Assembly (NCBI GenBank): GCA_045804265.1 | Contig: JBJMNK010000016.1 | Span: forward strand, 1 to 18,328 | DNA length: 18,328 bases | From: JABFXC01 sp045804265 | Lineage (GTDB): Bacteria; Gemmatimonadota; Gemmatimonadetes; Gemmatimonadales; Gemmatimonadaceae | Direction of reading: 5' to 3' | Shown here: positions 1-9,993 of the stretch, in pieces | Layout of the letters: each line of letters opens with the position of its first letter | Numbering within the stretch: the first letter of the stretch is position 1 | Program-made: the position numbers and the translations under genes | Notes under the pieces: generated by a model | Told to the model about the DNA's origin: nothing | Databases searched by the model: none | The model's input: the letters and a program-made list of their open reading frames with translations, nothing else

Positions 1-1203
1 ATTCAGTACCAAGCCCCCTATTTCCGGGAGCTTGCAACGCGGGAATCGATGGAGCTGGTAGTGATGTTCGGCTCCCGGCATGGATTGGATGTCTCACTCG
101 ATAAGGGGTTTGGGACCGCATTCAGCTGGGACATCCCGCTGCTGGAAGGATACCAGCATCGGTTCCTGGAGAATCTGGCCGCCAACGATGATGTCGATGC
201 CTTTGCCGGTACTCGGCTCGGCGATCCGCGCGCAGTTCTATTGGAAAACCGCGTCGACGCTCTCCTCGTCCTTGGTTGGCAGTCGCTCGCTCATGTCCAA
301 CTGATGCGCGCCGCCCGGTCGTTAGGCATTCCTCTGCTCGTGCGCGGAGAGTCCAACCTGCTTCGGCGCGGAGCCGGCGGATTACGAGGCATCGTGCGAT
401 CAATCGTCTGGCTTCCTGTCCGCGAGCTCGTGTATCGGGCGGCGTTTCACCGTGTCGCGAGTTTCCTCGTGATAGGTTCTCGCAACGCGGATTTCTATCG
501 GCATTTCGGTGTCCCCGAGCGAAAGCTCCATTGGGCGCCGTACGCCGTTGACAACGCGCGCTTCGACCTTGCGCCCGCACCACGGAGCGAGGCACGGCGT
601 CGCCTTCGAGTGGCGCTCGGCGTACCGGAGGACGCGGTCGTCTTCGTCGTACCAGCGAAGCTGATTGAGCGAAAGCGGCCGTTCGACCTGCTCGAGGCGT
701 TCGCCAAGAGCCGAAGCGCCTCGCATCACGCGCATCTAGTGTATCTCGGAGAGGGGCCGCAACGGGCCCCACTGGAGCGCGCGATCAGCAAGCACGGGCT
801 GAAATCGCATGTCTCGATTTCCGGATTTGTCAATCAGAGCGTCATCCCCGATTGGTACGCAATGGCGGACTGCGTCGTTCTTCCATCTGACTACCTCGAG
901 ACCTGGGGTCTCGCCGTGAATGAAGGAATGGCGGCCGGCTTGGCGGCGATTGTGAGTGACGCCGTCGGTTGCGCGCCGGACCTCGTCCGCGACGGAGAAA
1001 ACGGTTTCCGTTTTCCCTTTGCTGACGTCGATGCGTTGGCCTCGTGTCTGGCCCGTTTTGCGGGTCTTCCCCCAGAGCAACGCGATGTAATGGGGCAGCG
1101 ATCGCGGGCGATCGTCTCGAAGTTCACGATTGAAAGGCTCGCTGATGCAACGGAAGCGGCGCTCGGCGCGGCCTTCGGGGAGGTACGCCCCAGGACGGAG
1201 TGA
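1..1203 (+). CDS. GT4-family glycosyltransferase, 5' end outside the window
   Basis: Retaining glycosyltransferase that would move a sugar from a nucleotide-sugar donor to a growing glycan at the cytoplasmic membrane. Residue numbers count from the ATG at 49, but the frame is open to base 1. The 16 codons before that ATG (IQYQAPYFRELATRES) match the usual N-terminal strand-helix of GT4 enzymes, where an acceptor-side 'Q..P.YR.L' segment precedes the first beta strand. The true start is therefore left of the window and ATG 49 is internal. The C-terminal Rossmann half has VPAKLIERKRPFDLL (about 201-215), GEGPQR (234-239) and the EX7E donor-site motif, E284 to E292, followed by EGMAAGLAAIVSD and a DGENGF loop. 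The acceptor and sugar cannot be told. It probably closes a polysaccharide operon to the left; 279 bases follow before alaS. Confidence 0.9.
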   Translation: MQYQAPYFRELATRESMELVVMFGSRHGLDVSLDKGFGTAFSWDIPLLEGYQHRFLENLAANDDVDAFAGTRLGDPRAVLLENRVDALLVLGWQSLAHVQLMRAARSLGIPLLVRGESNLLRRGAGGLRGIVRSIVWLPVRELVYRAAFHRVASFLVIGSRNADFYRHFGVPERKLHWAPYAVDNARFDLAPAPRSEARRRLRVALGVPEDAVVFVVPAKLIERKRPFDLLEAFAKSRSASHHAHLVYLGEGPQRAPLERAISKHGLKSHVSISGFVNQSVIPDWYAMADCVVLPSDYLETWGLAVNEGMAAGLAAIVSDAVGCAPDLVRDGENGFRFPFADVDALASCLARFAGLPPEQRDVMGQRSRAIVSKFTIERLADATEAALGAAFGEVRPRTE

Positions 1204-1443
1204 CGAGCAGTTTGCGCATTTGCAGGCAGTCGCCGCGGCGAACGTTCGCGTAACATCAAACGTGGCCCGGTAAAGCGGGCCCCCGCGATCCTGACCCCGG
1301 GGAATCTGGACTCGCGACGAAAGAACACCCGTAGGCCCGTTGCGGGCTAAGGCAGTCGCCGTACGTGCGCTTGAGGATTGGAAGCGAACGCGATCTTGTT
1401 CGGCAAGTTCGATCGCGAGCGACGAGAGCGCGATCGCCGTGGC

Positions 1444-1473
1444 TTGAGCCCTTCGGCGTGCAACCCGTATATT
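1444..1473 (+). promoter_or_regulatory. Candidate alaS promoter, probably leaderless
   Basis: TTGAGC (1444-1449) and TATATT (1468-1473) are separated by 18 bases and resemble sigma70 -35 and -10 boxes (4/6 and 5/6 matches). The -10 box ends 9 bases before the alaS ATG at 1483, so transcription would start at or within a few bases of the start codon. No Shine-Dalgarno is visible there. The rest of the 1204-1482 gap holds a small hairpin (GGCCCG 1264-1269 with CGGGCC 1276-1281), a 12-base palindrome GCGAACGTTCGC (1238-1249) and a 12-base direct repeat AGGCAGTCGCCG (1224-1235 and 1350-1361), with no further gene. Confidence 0.45.
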
Positions 1474-1482
1474 CCCGGGTCT

Positions 1483-4301
<2,819 letters not shown>

Positions 4302-4305
<4 letters not shown>

Positions 4306-4667
4306 GCGCCGAACTGCCTGACGCGAAGGCAAGCGGCGCCGAGCTGGCGCAGTGGCTCGATCGGCGCACGGAGCCCGCGCCGCCGACGCTGCGCGACCGC
4401 CTGATGCGCGCGGTCACCGCGACCGAGGCCGCCGGTCGGGGATCACTTGCCGCGGTAGCGCTCAGCGCGGGGGAATCACTTCTCGATCGCCTCTTGGCCG
4501 AGGGCTGCTCGACGCGCTTGGCGGCTCCGGACCTGCTTGCTGCCGACGCGCTGGTGACCTACGCGTTCGAGGCGTTGGTGGAGATCCCGTCCGAGACCGC
4601 GCGCGCGATCGAGGCGAGCGCCACCGATGCGATGGTGCGGATCGGCCGGCTCGGAGCGACCGCGTGA
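4302..4667 (+). CDS. Unknown 121-aa protein downstream of alaS
   Basis: I do not recognise this family. The ATG at 4302 overlaps the alaS stop as ATGA, and its own TGA overlaps the next GTG as GTGA, so it is almost certainly translated by coupling with both neighbours. The protein is acidic and mostly helical, with no membrane segment, signal peptide or metal motif. It has an N-terminal stretch around DRRTEPAPPTLRDRLMRAV (20-38), then short alternating Ala/Leu-rich helices to the end. Length and look suggest a small soluble helper or regulator. Codon use matches its neighbours, so there is no sign of recent transfer. The gene is supported by its context; the function is open. Confidence 0.8.
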
Positions 4668-5407
4668 CGCTCGAGTCGCTCTCGAGCGACGGCGGGCTCG
4701 CGATTCTCGTTGACCCCGCGCGCACCAATGCGCGCGATGCGGAAGAGATCGCGCGACGTGCGACCGGCGAGGGCGCGCGCGCGCTGCTGTTGGGCAACAG
4801 CTTCGGCGACGACGGGCGCGCGATCGACGTCGCTCGCGCGTTGCGGCGCGGCGCGAACGGCGTTCCGGTGCTTCAGTTCCCCGCGACTGCGTCGCAGCTC
4901 GTCGCCGAGGTGGACGGTGTGCTGCTACTCTCGCTCGTATCGGGGAGGAATGCGCAGTACCTGATCGAGGAGCACGTACGCGCCGTGCCATTCTTCGAGC
5001 GCCATCCAGAGGTGGCGATACTCAGCACCGCGTACTGCCTCATCGACGGCGGCCATATCACGTCGGTGGAAGCGGTAAGCCAGACGCGCCCGTTGCCTGC
5101 GGACAAGCCGGAGCTGGTTGCCGCGCACGTGCGCGCCGCGATGCTCATCGGGATGCAGGCAGTCTACCTCGACGCGGGGAGTGGAGCGTCGCGGCCCGTT
5201 TCGCCGGCGCTCGTGTCCGCGGCACGCGCGGCTACGCGCGGTACGCTCTTCGTCGGCGGCGGGGTGCGCAACGCGGCGTCCGTGCGCGCAGCGCGCGAGG
5301 CCGGTGCCGACTACGTCGTCGTCGGCACGGTGATCGAACGCGATGGATCGAGAGCGGTTCGTGCGCTTGCCGACGCGGCGGCGGCGTCGGCGCGCGTCGG
5401 CGCGTGA
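4664..5407 (+). CDS. GGGP synthase / PcrB-family prenyltransferase
   Basis: Geranylgeranylglyceryl phosphate synthase family, a TIM-barrel enzyme joining a prenyl diphosphate to sn-glycerol-1-phosphate by an ether bond. This is the first committed step of archaeal-type ether lipids and of the Bacillus PcrB (heptaprenyl) reaction. 247 aa, normal for the family. The GTG at 4664 overlaps the previous stop (GTGA). The open frame reaches back to 4352, but that part is a shadow of the preceding gene. Family marks in order: ILVDPAR (14-20, in place of the usual DPDK), LLLGNS (41-46), FPATASQLVAEVDGVLLLSL (72-91) with SGRNAQYLIEEHV, YLDAGSGA (168-175) and the phosphate-binding GGGVRN (198-203) with GADYVVVGT (214-222). 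No G1P dehydrogenase gene is visible nearby. Prenyl chain length cannot be read with confidence from sequence alone. Confidence 0.9.
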   Translation: MTLESLSSDGGLAILVDPARTNARDAEEIARRATGEGARALLLGNSFGDDGRAIDVARALRRGANGVPVLQFPATASQLVAEVDGVLLLSLVSGRNAQYLIEEHVRAVPFFERHPEVAILSTAYCLIDGGHITSVEAVSQTRPLPADKPELVAAHVRAAMLIGMQAVYLDAGSGASRPVSPALVSAARAATRGTLFVGGGVRNAASVRAAREAGADYVVVGTVIERDGSRAVRALADAAAASARVGA

Positions 5408-6186
5408 TCGATTTACATACCCACCTGTTGCCTGGCGTCGATGACGGCTCGCCGTCGATCGATGCGTCACGTCCGGTGCTCGAGCGCTTCGCGAGTGAAG
5501 GGGTCGAAACGGTCGTCTGCACCCCACACCTCAGCGCATCGGGCGTGGCGGCTGCCACCGAGCGCCGCGAGAAGCATGCGGCGATCCTCGCCGAGCTCGC
5601 GGCCGCGGTCAGCAACCGCCCCCGACTCGTGCTCGGCTGGGAGATCATGCTCGACGAGCCGGGCGTAGACCTGACCGGGCGCGACCTCGCGTTAGGCAGC
5701 TCGAATGCGATCCTCGTCGAGTTCCCGCGCACGGCACCGCCGGGCAACGGCGGGGCCGAGCTCTTTCGCATCCGCATGAGCGGAGCCGTGCCGGTGCTCG
5801 CGCATCCCGAGCGGTACTGGGGATGTTCGGTGAACGCGGTCCGGGAATGGCGGCAGTGCGGCGCGGTGATCCAGATGGATGCGGTGATGCTGTTCGGAAA
5901 ATCACCGCTCTCGGTCCTGGCCCGCGAACTGGTGAGCGAGGGACTCGTCGATTGCATGGCGAGCGACAATCACGCCGACTCGCGCTCGCTCGCGGCTGCT
6001 CGCCAATGGGTGTCCGAAATCTCGACCGAATCGCACGCCGACCTCGTTACGCGCGAGAACCCGCGACGCATACTCGGCAATGAACCGCTCCTTCCCGTCC
6101 CCGCACTCGCGCGTCGTCGTGGGATGGGCGAGCGATTGCGCGAGCTCGGTCGCGCGCTCGCCGGCGGGAGACGCGATTTGAGGTAA
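5404..6186 (+). CDS. CpsB/YwqE-type PHP-domain tyrosine phosphatase
   Basis: Manganese-type PHP phosphatase of the CpsB/CapC/YwqE family. In Gram-positive bacteria these dephosphorylate bacterial tyrosine kinases that control capsule export and polymerisation. 260 aa. The GTG at 5404 overlaps the preceding stop (GTGA). Metal ligands are in the expected places: IDLHTHLLPGVDDG with H5, H7 and D13/D14, CTPHLS (H42), GWE (E80), VLAHPERYWG (H134) and SDNH (D188, H190). The usual last motif reads S-D-A-H, so N189 is a mild variant. The C-terminal tail (about 235-260) is Arg-rich. No cognate BY-kinase, Wzz or Wza gene is in the window. Linked polysaccharide genes lie at both ends. Substrate by family analogy only. 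Confidence 0.9.
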   Translation: MIDLHTHLLPGVDDGSPSIDASRPVLERFASEGVETVVCTPHLSASGVAAATERREKHAAILAELAAAVSNRPRLVLGWEIMLDEPGVDLTGRDLALGSSNAILVEFPRTAPPGNGGAELFRIRMSGAVPVLAHPERYWGCSVNAVREWRQCGAVIQMDAVMLFGKSPLSVLARELVSEGLVDCMASDNHADSRSLAAARQWVSEISTESHADLVTRENPRRILGNEPLLPVPALARRRGMGERLRELGRALAGGRRDLR

Positions 6187-6269
6187 CGGCGCAAGCAGGA
6201 TCCGCCGCACCGTTGTTTCCACTCGCTGCCTGCTCGTCGTCCCCCGCTCACAGCCCAGACCTACACCGC

Positions 6270-6869
6270 ATGCCTGACGTCCAGCCAACCGCCCGCCTCA
6301 TCGAAGGGCTTCGCGAGCTCGCCGACACCGCGAGCCGCACCGCCGAGCGACTCGGACCGCAAATCGAGCAGGCGTACCGCATGGTACGCGAAACCGTCGA
6401 GCGTGGCGGGACGCTCTTCTTCTGCGGGAACGGCGGGAGCGCGGCCGATGCGCAGCACATGGCAACGGAGTACGTCGTCCGCTACATGCGCAACCGGCGC
6501 GCCTATCCGGCGGTCGCGCTGACCACTGACACCTCGCTGCTGACGGCGACAGGCAACGACTTCGGATTCGACTTCATCTTCTCGCGCCAGGTCGAGGCAC
6601 TCGTCAAGCCGGGCGACTTGCTGATCATCCACTCGACGAGCGGGAACTCGCCTAACGTGCTGCACGCTGCACGGGCCGCGAAAGCGAAGGGCGTTCGCAC
6701 ACTCGGCTTTGCGGCGAAGGATGGCGGGGCGCTGGCGCGGGAAGCGGATCACATGGTGATCGTGCCGACGGACCGGACCGACCGCGCGCAGGAGATTCAT
6801 CTCTGCATCGAGCACCTCATCTGCGAGATCGTCGAGCGCGAAGTCATCGACGCACCGGGTTCGAACTGA
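6270..6869 (+). CDS. gmhA: Phosphoheptose isomerase
   Basis: Converts sedoheptulose 7-phosphate to D-glycero-D-manno-heptose 7-phosphate, the first step toward the ADP- or GDP-heptoses used in LPS core, S-layer glycans or other surface sugars. 199 aa, typical. SIS-domain marks: FFCGNGGSAADAQHMATEYVVRY (about 50-72, with acidic E67), GNDFGFDFIFSRQVEAL (95-111), STSGNSPNV (122-130) and the C-terminal QEIHLCIEHL containing H177 and H182, where the catalytic histidine of GmhA lies. The frame opens at a TTG at 6213, but the 19 extra residues look non-conserved, so I take ATG 6270. It lies 83 bases after the cpsB-like stop. DiaA is a related alternative but fits less well. No gmhB, hldE or hldD is in view. 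Confidence 0.93.
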   Translation: MPDVQPTARLIEGLRELADTASRTAERLGPQIEQAYRMVRETVERGGTLFFCGNGGSAADAQHMATEYVVRYMRNRRAYPAVALTTDTSLLTATGNDFGFDFIFSRQVEALVKPGDLLIIHSTSGNSPNVLHAARAAKAKGVRTLGFAAKDGGALAREADHMVIVPTDRTDRAQEIHLCIEHLICEIVEREVIDAPGSN

Positions 6870-6904
6870 GCGGCTCGCGCTCTGGTGCCCGTTTCACGCC
6901 GCGT

Positions 6905-6910
6905 TAGCTT
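6905..6910 (+). promoter_or_regulatory. Candidate -10 box for the SDR gene
   Basis: TAGCTT ends 6 bases before the ATG at 6917, with CCCGGG between them and no Shine-Dalgarno. The bases TTCCCGGG also precede the alaS start. This fits a leaderless transcript; the -35 region (around 6882) is poor. Weak on its own, stronger as one of three similar cases in the window. Confidence 0.3.
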
Positions 6911-6916
6911 CCCGGG

Positions 6917-7672
6917 ATGATCTCACTCCGCGGAAAGCGTGCGCTCGTCACCGGCGGCTCGCGTGGCATCGGCGCCGCGACGGCGATCCTGCTCGCCGAG
7001 TGCGGCGCCGACGTCGGCATCGGGTACAAGGCGCGAACGGAGGAAGCGGCTCAGGTCGCGCGACAGGTCGCCGATCGCGGCGTTCGCTCCTTCGCGCAGG
7101 CGGCAGACATCGCGACGCGCCAGGGCGCTGACACGCTGCTCGATCGCGCGTCACGGGAGTTCGGCGGAATCGACCTCTTCGTGGGGAACGCGGGTATCTG
7201 GCCGACCGCCGACGTCGCCGTCGCCGAGATGGACGATGAGCGATGGGTGCGGACGATGCGCGAGAACGTCGACGCCATGTTCTTCACTGCACGCGCCGCG
7301 GCGCGCGCGATGAGCGATGGAGGCCGGATCGTTCTCGTCTCGAGCACCGCCGGCCAGCGCGGCGAGTCGTTCCACGCCGATTATGCCGCGAGCAAGGGTG
7401 CGATGATCTCGTTCACCAAGTCGTTGTGCATCGAGCTCGCACCGCGCGGGATCACGGTGAACTCGGTCGCGCCCGGCTGGGTCGACACCGACATGGCGGC
7501 GCATTCATTGTCCGATGGCGGACGGGAGCGCATCGCGGCGACGATCCCGATCGGTCGCGTCGCATCCCCGCGAGACATCGCCGGGCCGATCGTGTTCCTC
7601 TGCTCCGATCTCGCGCGGCATGTCACCGGCGAGATCTTCAACGTCAACGGTGGAGCAGTGTTGTGTGGTTGA
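6917..7672 (+). CDS. SDR-family oxidoreductase (FabG-like)
   Basis: NAD(P)-dependent short-chain dehydrogenase/reductase, cytoplasmic. 251 aa, the classical SDR length. It shows the TGGSRGIG cofactor loop (12-19), NAG (91-93), N117, S142/S143 and the YxxxK pair Y156/K160, then PGWVDTDM (186-193) and the C-terminal NVNGGAVLCG typical of FabG-type enzymes. Arginine in the glycine loop suggests NADPH, as in FabG. A 3-oxoacyl-ACP reductase role is possible, but the gene is not beside acpP, fabD or fabF, so a sugar, alcohol or polyketide substrate is equally open. Preceded by a 47-base gap holding a -10-like box. Its last 29 bases overlap the end of the convergent minus-strand gene. Confidence 0.92.
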   Translation: MISLRGKRALVTGGSRGIGAATAILLAECGADVGIGYKARTEEAAQVARQVADRGVRSFAQAADIATRQGADTLLDRASREFGGIDLFVGNAGIWPTADVAVAEMDDERWVRTMRENVDAMFFTARAAARAMSDGGRIVLVSSTAGQRGESFHADYAASKGAMISFTKSLCIELAPRGITVNSVAPGWVDTDMAAHSLSDGGRERIAATIPIGRVASPRDIAGPIVFLCSDLARHVTGEIFNVNGGAVLCG

Positions 7673-8084
7673 CCGTGGAGCGTTCGGTCCAGACAGCGAA
7701 GCAGCGCCAACCGAATTCGCGAGCGGCGCGGATCTGATCCGGCTCGCCCCAGTGGTCCGTCCACCCTTCCTCGGCGGCGCGCCAGCGGCAGTCCCACACG
7801 AACTCGAAGACGCGGAGCCCGTCAGCGGTGTGCACCCCCAGCTGCCCGCCAAAATCCGAGCAGCCCGAACGCGCGTCGATCTCGACGCGCTCGATCTTTT
7901 CATCCGGGAGCTCGTGCAACAGCTGAGTGAGCAGTCGTTCGACTTTCACCGCGGGCAAACCGCGCCGGAATGCGATGTGCTCGCAGGACGGAGCGTTTCC
8001 CCACGGTTGGCTGGCGATCGCGCGGATCGCTTGCTTCAGCGCATCCGACGCGGCGGATCGGTCGAGGAGAGGGATCAGCGACAT
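7644..8084 (-). CDS. Unknown 146-aa protein
   Basis: I do not recognise the family, but composition argues for a real protein. It has a start followed by MSLIPLLDRSAASDALKQAI, then QPWGNAPSCEHIAFRRGLPA (about 26-45), a charged helix (VKVERLLTQLLHELPDEKIE), and a Trp-rich C-terminal half with FEFVWDCRWR, WTDHWGEPDQI and GWRCFAVW. No signal peptide or membrane segment. It lies on the opposite strand from all close neighbours; its 3' end overlaps the SDR stop by 29 bases and its ATG faces cca across 62 bases. No Shine-Dalgarno is seen, but a TAGGTT box lies 9 bases before the ATG. The plus strand across it has no comparably protein-like frame. Confidence 0.65.
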   Translation of the reverse strand: MSLIPLLDRSAASDALKQAIRAIASQPWGNAPSCEHIAFRRGLPAVKVERLLTQLLHELPDEKIERVEIDARSGCSDFGGQLGVHTADGLRVFEFVWDCRWRAAEEGWTDHWGEPDQIRAAREFGWRCFAVWTERSTVNHTTLLHR

Positions 8085-8093
8085 AAGTTCATA

Positions 8094-8099
8094 AACCTA
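8094..8099 (-). promoter_or_regulatory. Candidate -10 box for the minus-strand 146-aa gene
   Basis: Read on the minus strand, TAGGTT sits 9 bases before the ATG whose first base is 8084, the same spacing as TATATT before alaS. It is part of CGTTAGGT, a one-base variant of the octamer that recurs in this window. The 62-base gap must also serve the divergent cca gene, for which I see no clear promoter. Confidence 0.3.
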
Positions 8100-8146
8100 A
8101 CGATGGGGAGCGCACTACCGAAGCGCTCGCCAGGACGCGTGCTGCC

Positions 8147-9466
8147 TTGACGACCCGCCTCGATCCGCCGCAACCCGTCCTCGACATCGCCGCGCGCCTC
8201 GAACGAGCCGGCTACGAAACGTGGTGCGTCGGAGGCGCGGTGCGAGATGCCCTTCTCGGCCACCCGCACCTCGACTGGGATCTCGCCACCGCCGCGAAGC
8301 CATCAGAAGTGCAGGCGCTCTTCCGCAGGACCGTCCCGGTAGGCATCGAGTTCGGGACCGTCGGGGTGCTCGACCGCGCCGGAACGCTGCACGAGGTGAC
8401 GACCTTTCGGCGCGACGTGAAGACCGATGGCCGGCACGCGGTCGTCGAGTTCGGCGCATCGCTCGACGACGACCTTGCCCGGCGTGACTTCACGATCAAC
8501 GCGATCGCGTGGTCGCCGAGCCGGAAGGAGCTGCGCGATCCGTTCGATGGGCAGCACGACCTTGCGGCGCGGGTGGTACGAGCTGTCGGCGACCCCGATG
8601 CCCGCATGGAGGAAGATCGGCTTCGCGCACTTCGGGCGATTCGCTTTGCGTCACGGTTCGACTTCGAGTTCGACCCCGCGACCTGGAGCGCGATCGTGTC
8701 GAGCGCACCGCATATGGGCCGCCTGTCCGCGGAGCGGGTGAAGCAGGAGATCGAGAAGACGATGGAGCAGGTGGCGCGGCCGTCGCGCGCGTTTGCACTT
8801 TGGCGCGACTCGGGAGCGTTCGCGACGCTGATTCCCGCACTCGCGACTACGAGCGATACTGACCTCGCTGCCATCGACGCCGCACCCCGGCCGCTTCCGG
8901 GCCCGCGCTCTTCGGAGCGGCGGTTGACTCGCCTGACGCTCCTTTTCCTCTCGCTGCGTCCCAGCGACGCGACGCGGACGCTGACCGCACTTCGTTTTTC
9001 GAAGCTCGATACGGCGTGGATCTCAGCGCTCGTCGAGCGCTGGTTGGTCGTTGGGGGACCGATGCGAGAGCAATTGATGGCCGGCGCGGTGCCCGACGTC
9101 GCGATTCGTCGCTGGGTCGCCGCCGCGGGTCGCACGCGCATCGGCGCACTGCTTCGCGTCGCCGCCGCGCGCTGGTCCGCCGATCGCGCCGCCGGCCGGG
9201 ATGCGCCGGGCGCTCTCGCGGTCAAGCAGCTGGCCCGGCGCGCAATCACGATCGCGTTTCGTGACCCGGTCGACCTGTCCGATCTGGCCGTAGACGGCGA
9301 CGACCTGCGTCGCGCCGGTTTCGTCCCCGGGCCCGCGCTGGGTAAGATCCTGAACGCGCTGCTCGACTGGGTCCTCGAGGATCCGGCGCGCAATGTGCCT
9401 GATCTGCTGATCGCGCGCGCGAGCGAACTGCGCGAAGAAATGAACGATCGACGAGGCCCTGGCTGA
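8147..9466 (+). CDS. cca: CCA tRNA nucleotidyltransferase / poly(A) polymerase family (class II)
   Basis: Adds or repairs the 3'-terminal CCA of tRNAs; a PcnB-type poly(A) polymerase is the alternative within the same family. 439 aa. The start is TTG 8147. The frame has a stop at 8084 and no ATG or GTG between it and the CVGGAVRD motif, so no conventional start is available. Motifs: CVGGAVRDALLG (27-38), catalytic DWDLAT (D43, D45), RRDFTINAIAW (112-122), DPFDGQHDL (131-139) and the class II signature EEDRLRALRAIRFASRFDF (155-173). The C-terminal helical part shows no HD metal motif. Its TGA shares a base with the next ATG (TGATG), so it leads an overlapping gene chain. Confidence 0.93.
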   Translation: MTTRLDPPQPVLDIAARLERAGYETWCVGGAVRDALLGHPHLDWDLATAAKPSEVQALFRRTVPVGIEFGTVGVLDRAGTLHEVTTFRRDVKTDGRHAVVEFGASLDDDLARRDFTINAIAWSPSRKELRDPFDGQHDLAARVVRAVGDPDARMEEDRLRALRAIRFASRFDFEFDPATWSAIVSSAPHMGRLSAERVKQEIEKTMEQVARPSRAFALWRDSGAFATLIPALATTSDTDLAAIDAAPRPLPGPRSSERRLTRLTLLFLSLRPSDATRTLTALRFSKLDTAWISALVERWLVVGGPMREQLMAGAVPDVAIRRWVAAAGRTRIGALLRVAAARWSADRAAGRDAPGALAVKQLARRAITIAFRDPVDLSDLAVDGDDLRRAGFVPGPALGKILNALLDWVLEDPARNVPDLLIARASELREEMNDRRGPG

Positions 9467-9993
9467 TGTTCTTCCGTGGCAAGCAACCCGACGGCTCGAT
9501 CTGGAAGCGCTTCCGCGCGAGCCTCGACGGCTTCACCTTCGTCCACGAGGACGACTACTACGCCGCGCACGTCGTCGCGAACGCCGAGCGTGTCGTCGAC
9601 CTGTTCTACGCGCTCACTGAGCAGCTGTCGCCGGCAGTCGACCTCGTGATCGACGACAAGCGGTCGAGTCGAATCTGGAAGGGTGAGTCGGTGGCGCTGC
9701 CTGACGTTCGCGACACGCTGGCGCGACTCAAGGTGCTGCTCGCGCAACATGGCGGCGTCGAGGTGACGGTGAATACGAGCGAGGATCAGCTGACGCTCAA
9801 TCCCTACCTCGAGCTGTTCATCTACGCGCGGACCGATCGCTGGCTCTACCTCCTCGAGGGCAAGGGACTGCAGGAACAGCGCATGGTGCGAACCAAGAGC
9901 TGGAAGGCGAAGCGCGACGATTTTCCCGCGGCGCCGGAGCTCGACAACGCGATCGCGGCGGCGACGGAGCGGCTCGGACTCGTCGCCTCGTGA
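9466..9993 (+). CDS. Unknown 175-aa protein between cca and the ZIP transporter
   Basis: No family recognised. The ATG overlaps the cca stop (TGATG) and its TGA overlaps the next GTG (GTGA), so it is translationally coupled on both sides. Features: an aromatic N-terminus (MFFRGKQPDGSIWKRF), FVHEDDYYAAHVVANAERVVDLFYAL (about 25-50), alternating beta/helix segments through VEVTVNTSEDQLTLNPYLELFIYARTDRWLYLLEGKGL (about 98-135), and a charged KSWKAKRDDF segment near residue 150. No signal peptide or membrane segment; a soluble alpha/beta protein of roughly even charge. Probably a lineage-conserved protein with normal codon use. Function open. Confidence 0.85.
   Translation: MFFRGKQPDGSIWKRFRASLDGFTFVHEDDYYAAHVVANAERVVDLFYALTEQLSPAVDLVIDDKRSSRIWKGESVALPDVRDTLARLKVLLAQHGGVEVTVNTSEDQLTLNPYLELFIYARTDRWLYLLEGKGLQEQRMVRTKSWKAKRDDFPAAPELDNAIAAATERLGLVAS

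Noticed and set aside
1378..1482. Upstream extension of alaS by 35 codons
   Set aside because: The extension is unlike AlaRS N-termini and spans the promoter-like boxes; MHASDIRARFL at 1483 is the family start.
1204..1482. T-box or other riboswitch before alaS
   Set aside because: No T-box core sequence or specifier stem can be seen, and the promoter appears to lie almost at the start codon.
4352..4663. 104-codon N-terminal extension of the GGGPS-like gene
   Set aside because: It is the out-of-frame shadow of the 121-aa gene; GTG 4664 overlaps that gene's stop and matches family length.
5404..5407. Frameshift between the GGGPS-like gene and the PHP phosphatase
   Set aside because: Both proteins are complete at both ends; the GTGA overlap is ordinary translational coupling.
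6213..6269. TTG start adding 19 residues to GmhA
   Set aside because: The added residues (Ser/Pro/His-rich) are not GmhA-like; ATG 6270 gives the usual length.
8212..9750. 512-aa minus-strand open frame antisense to cca
   Set aside because: Its Ser/Arg/Ala-rich composition is that of an antisense shadow; cca on the plus strand carries all catalytic motifs.
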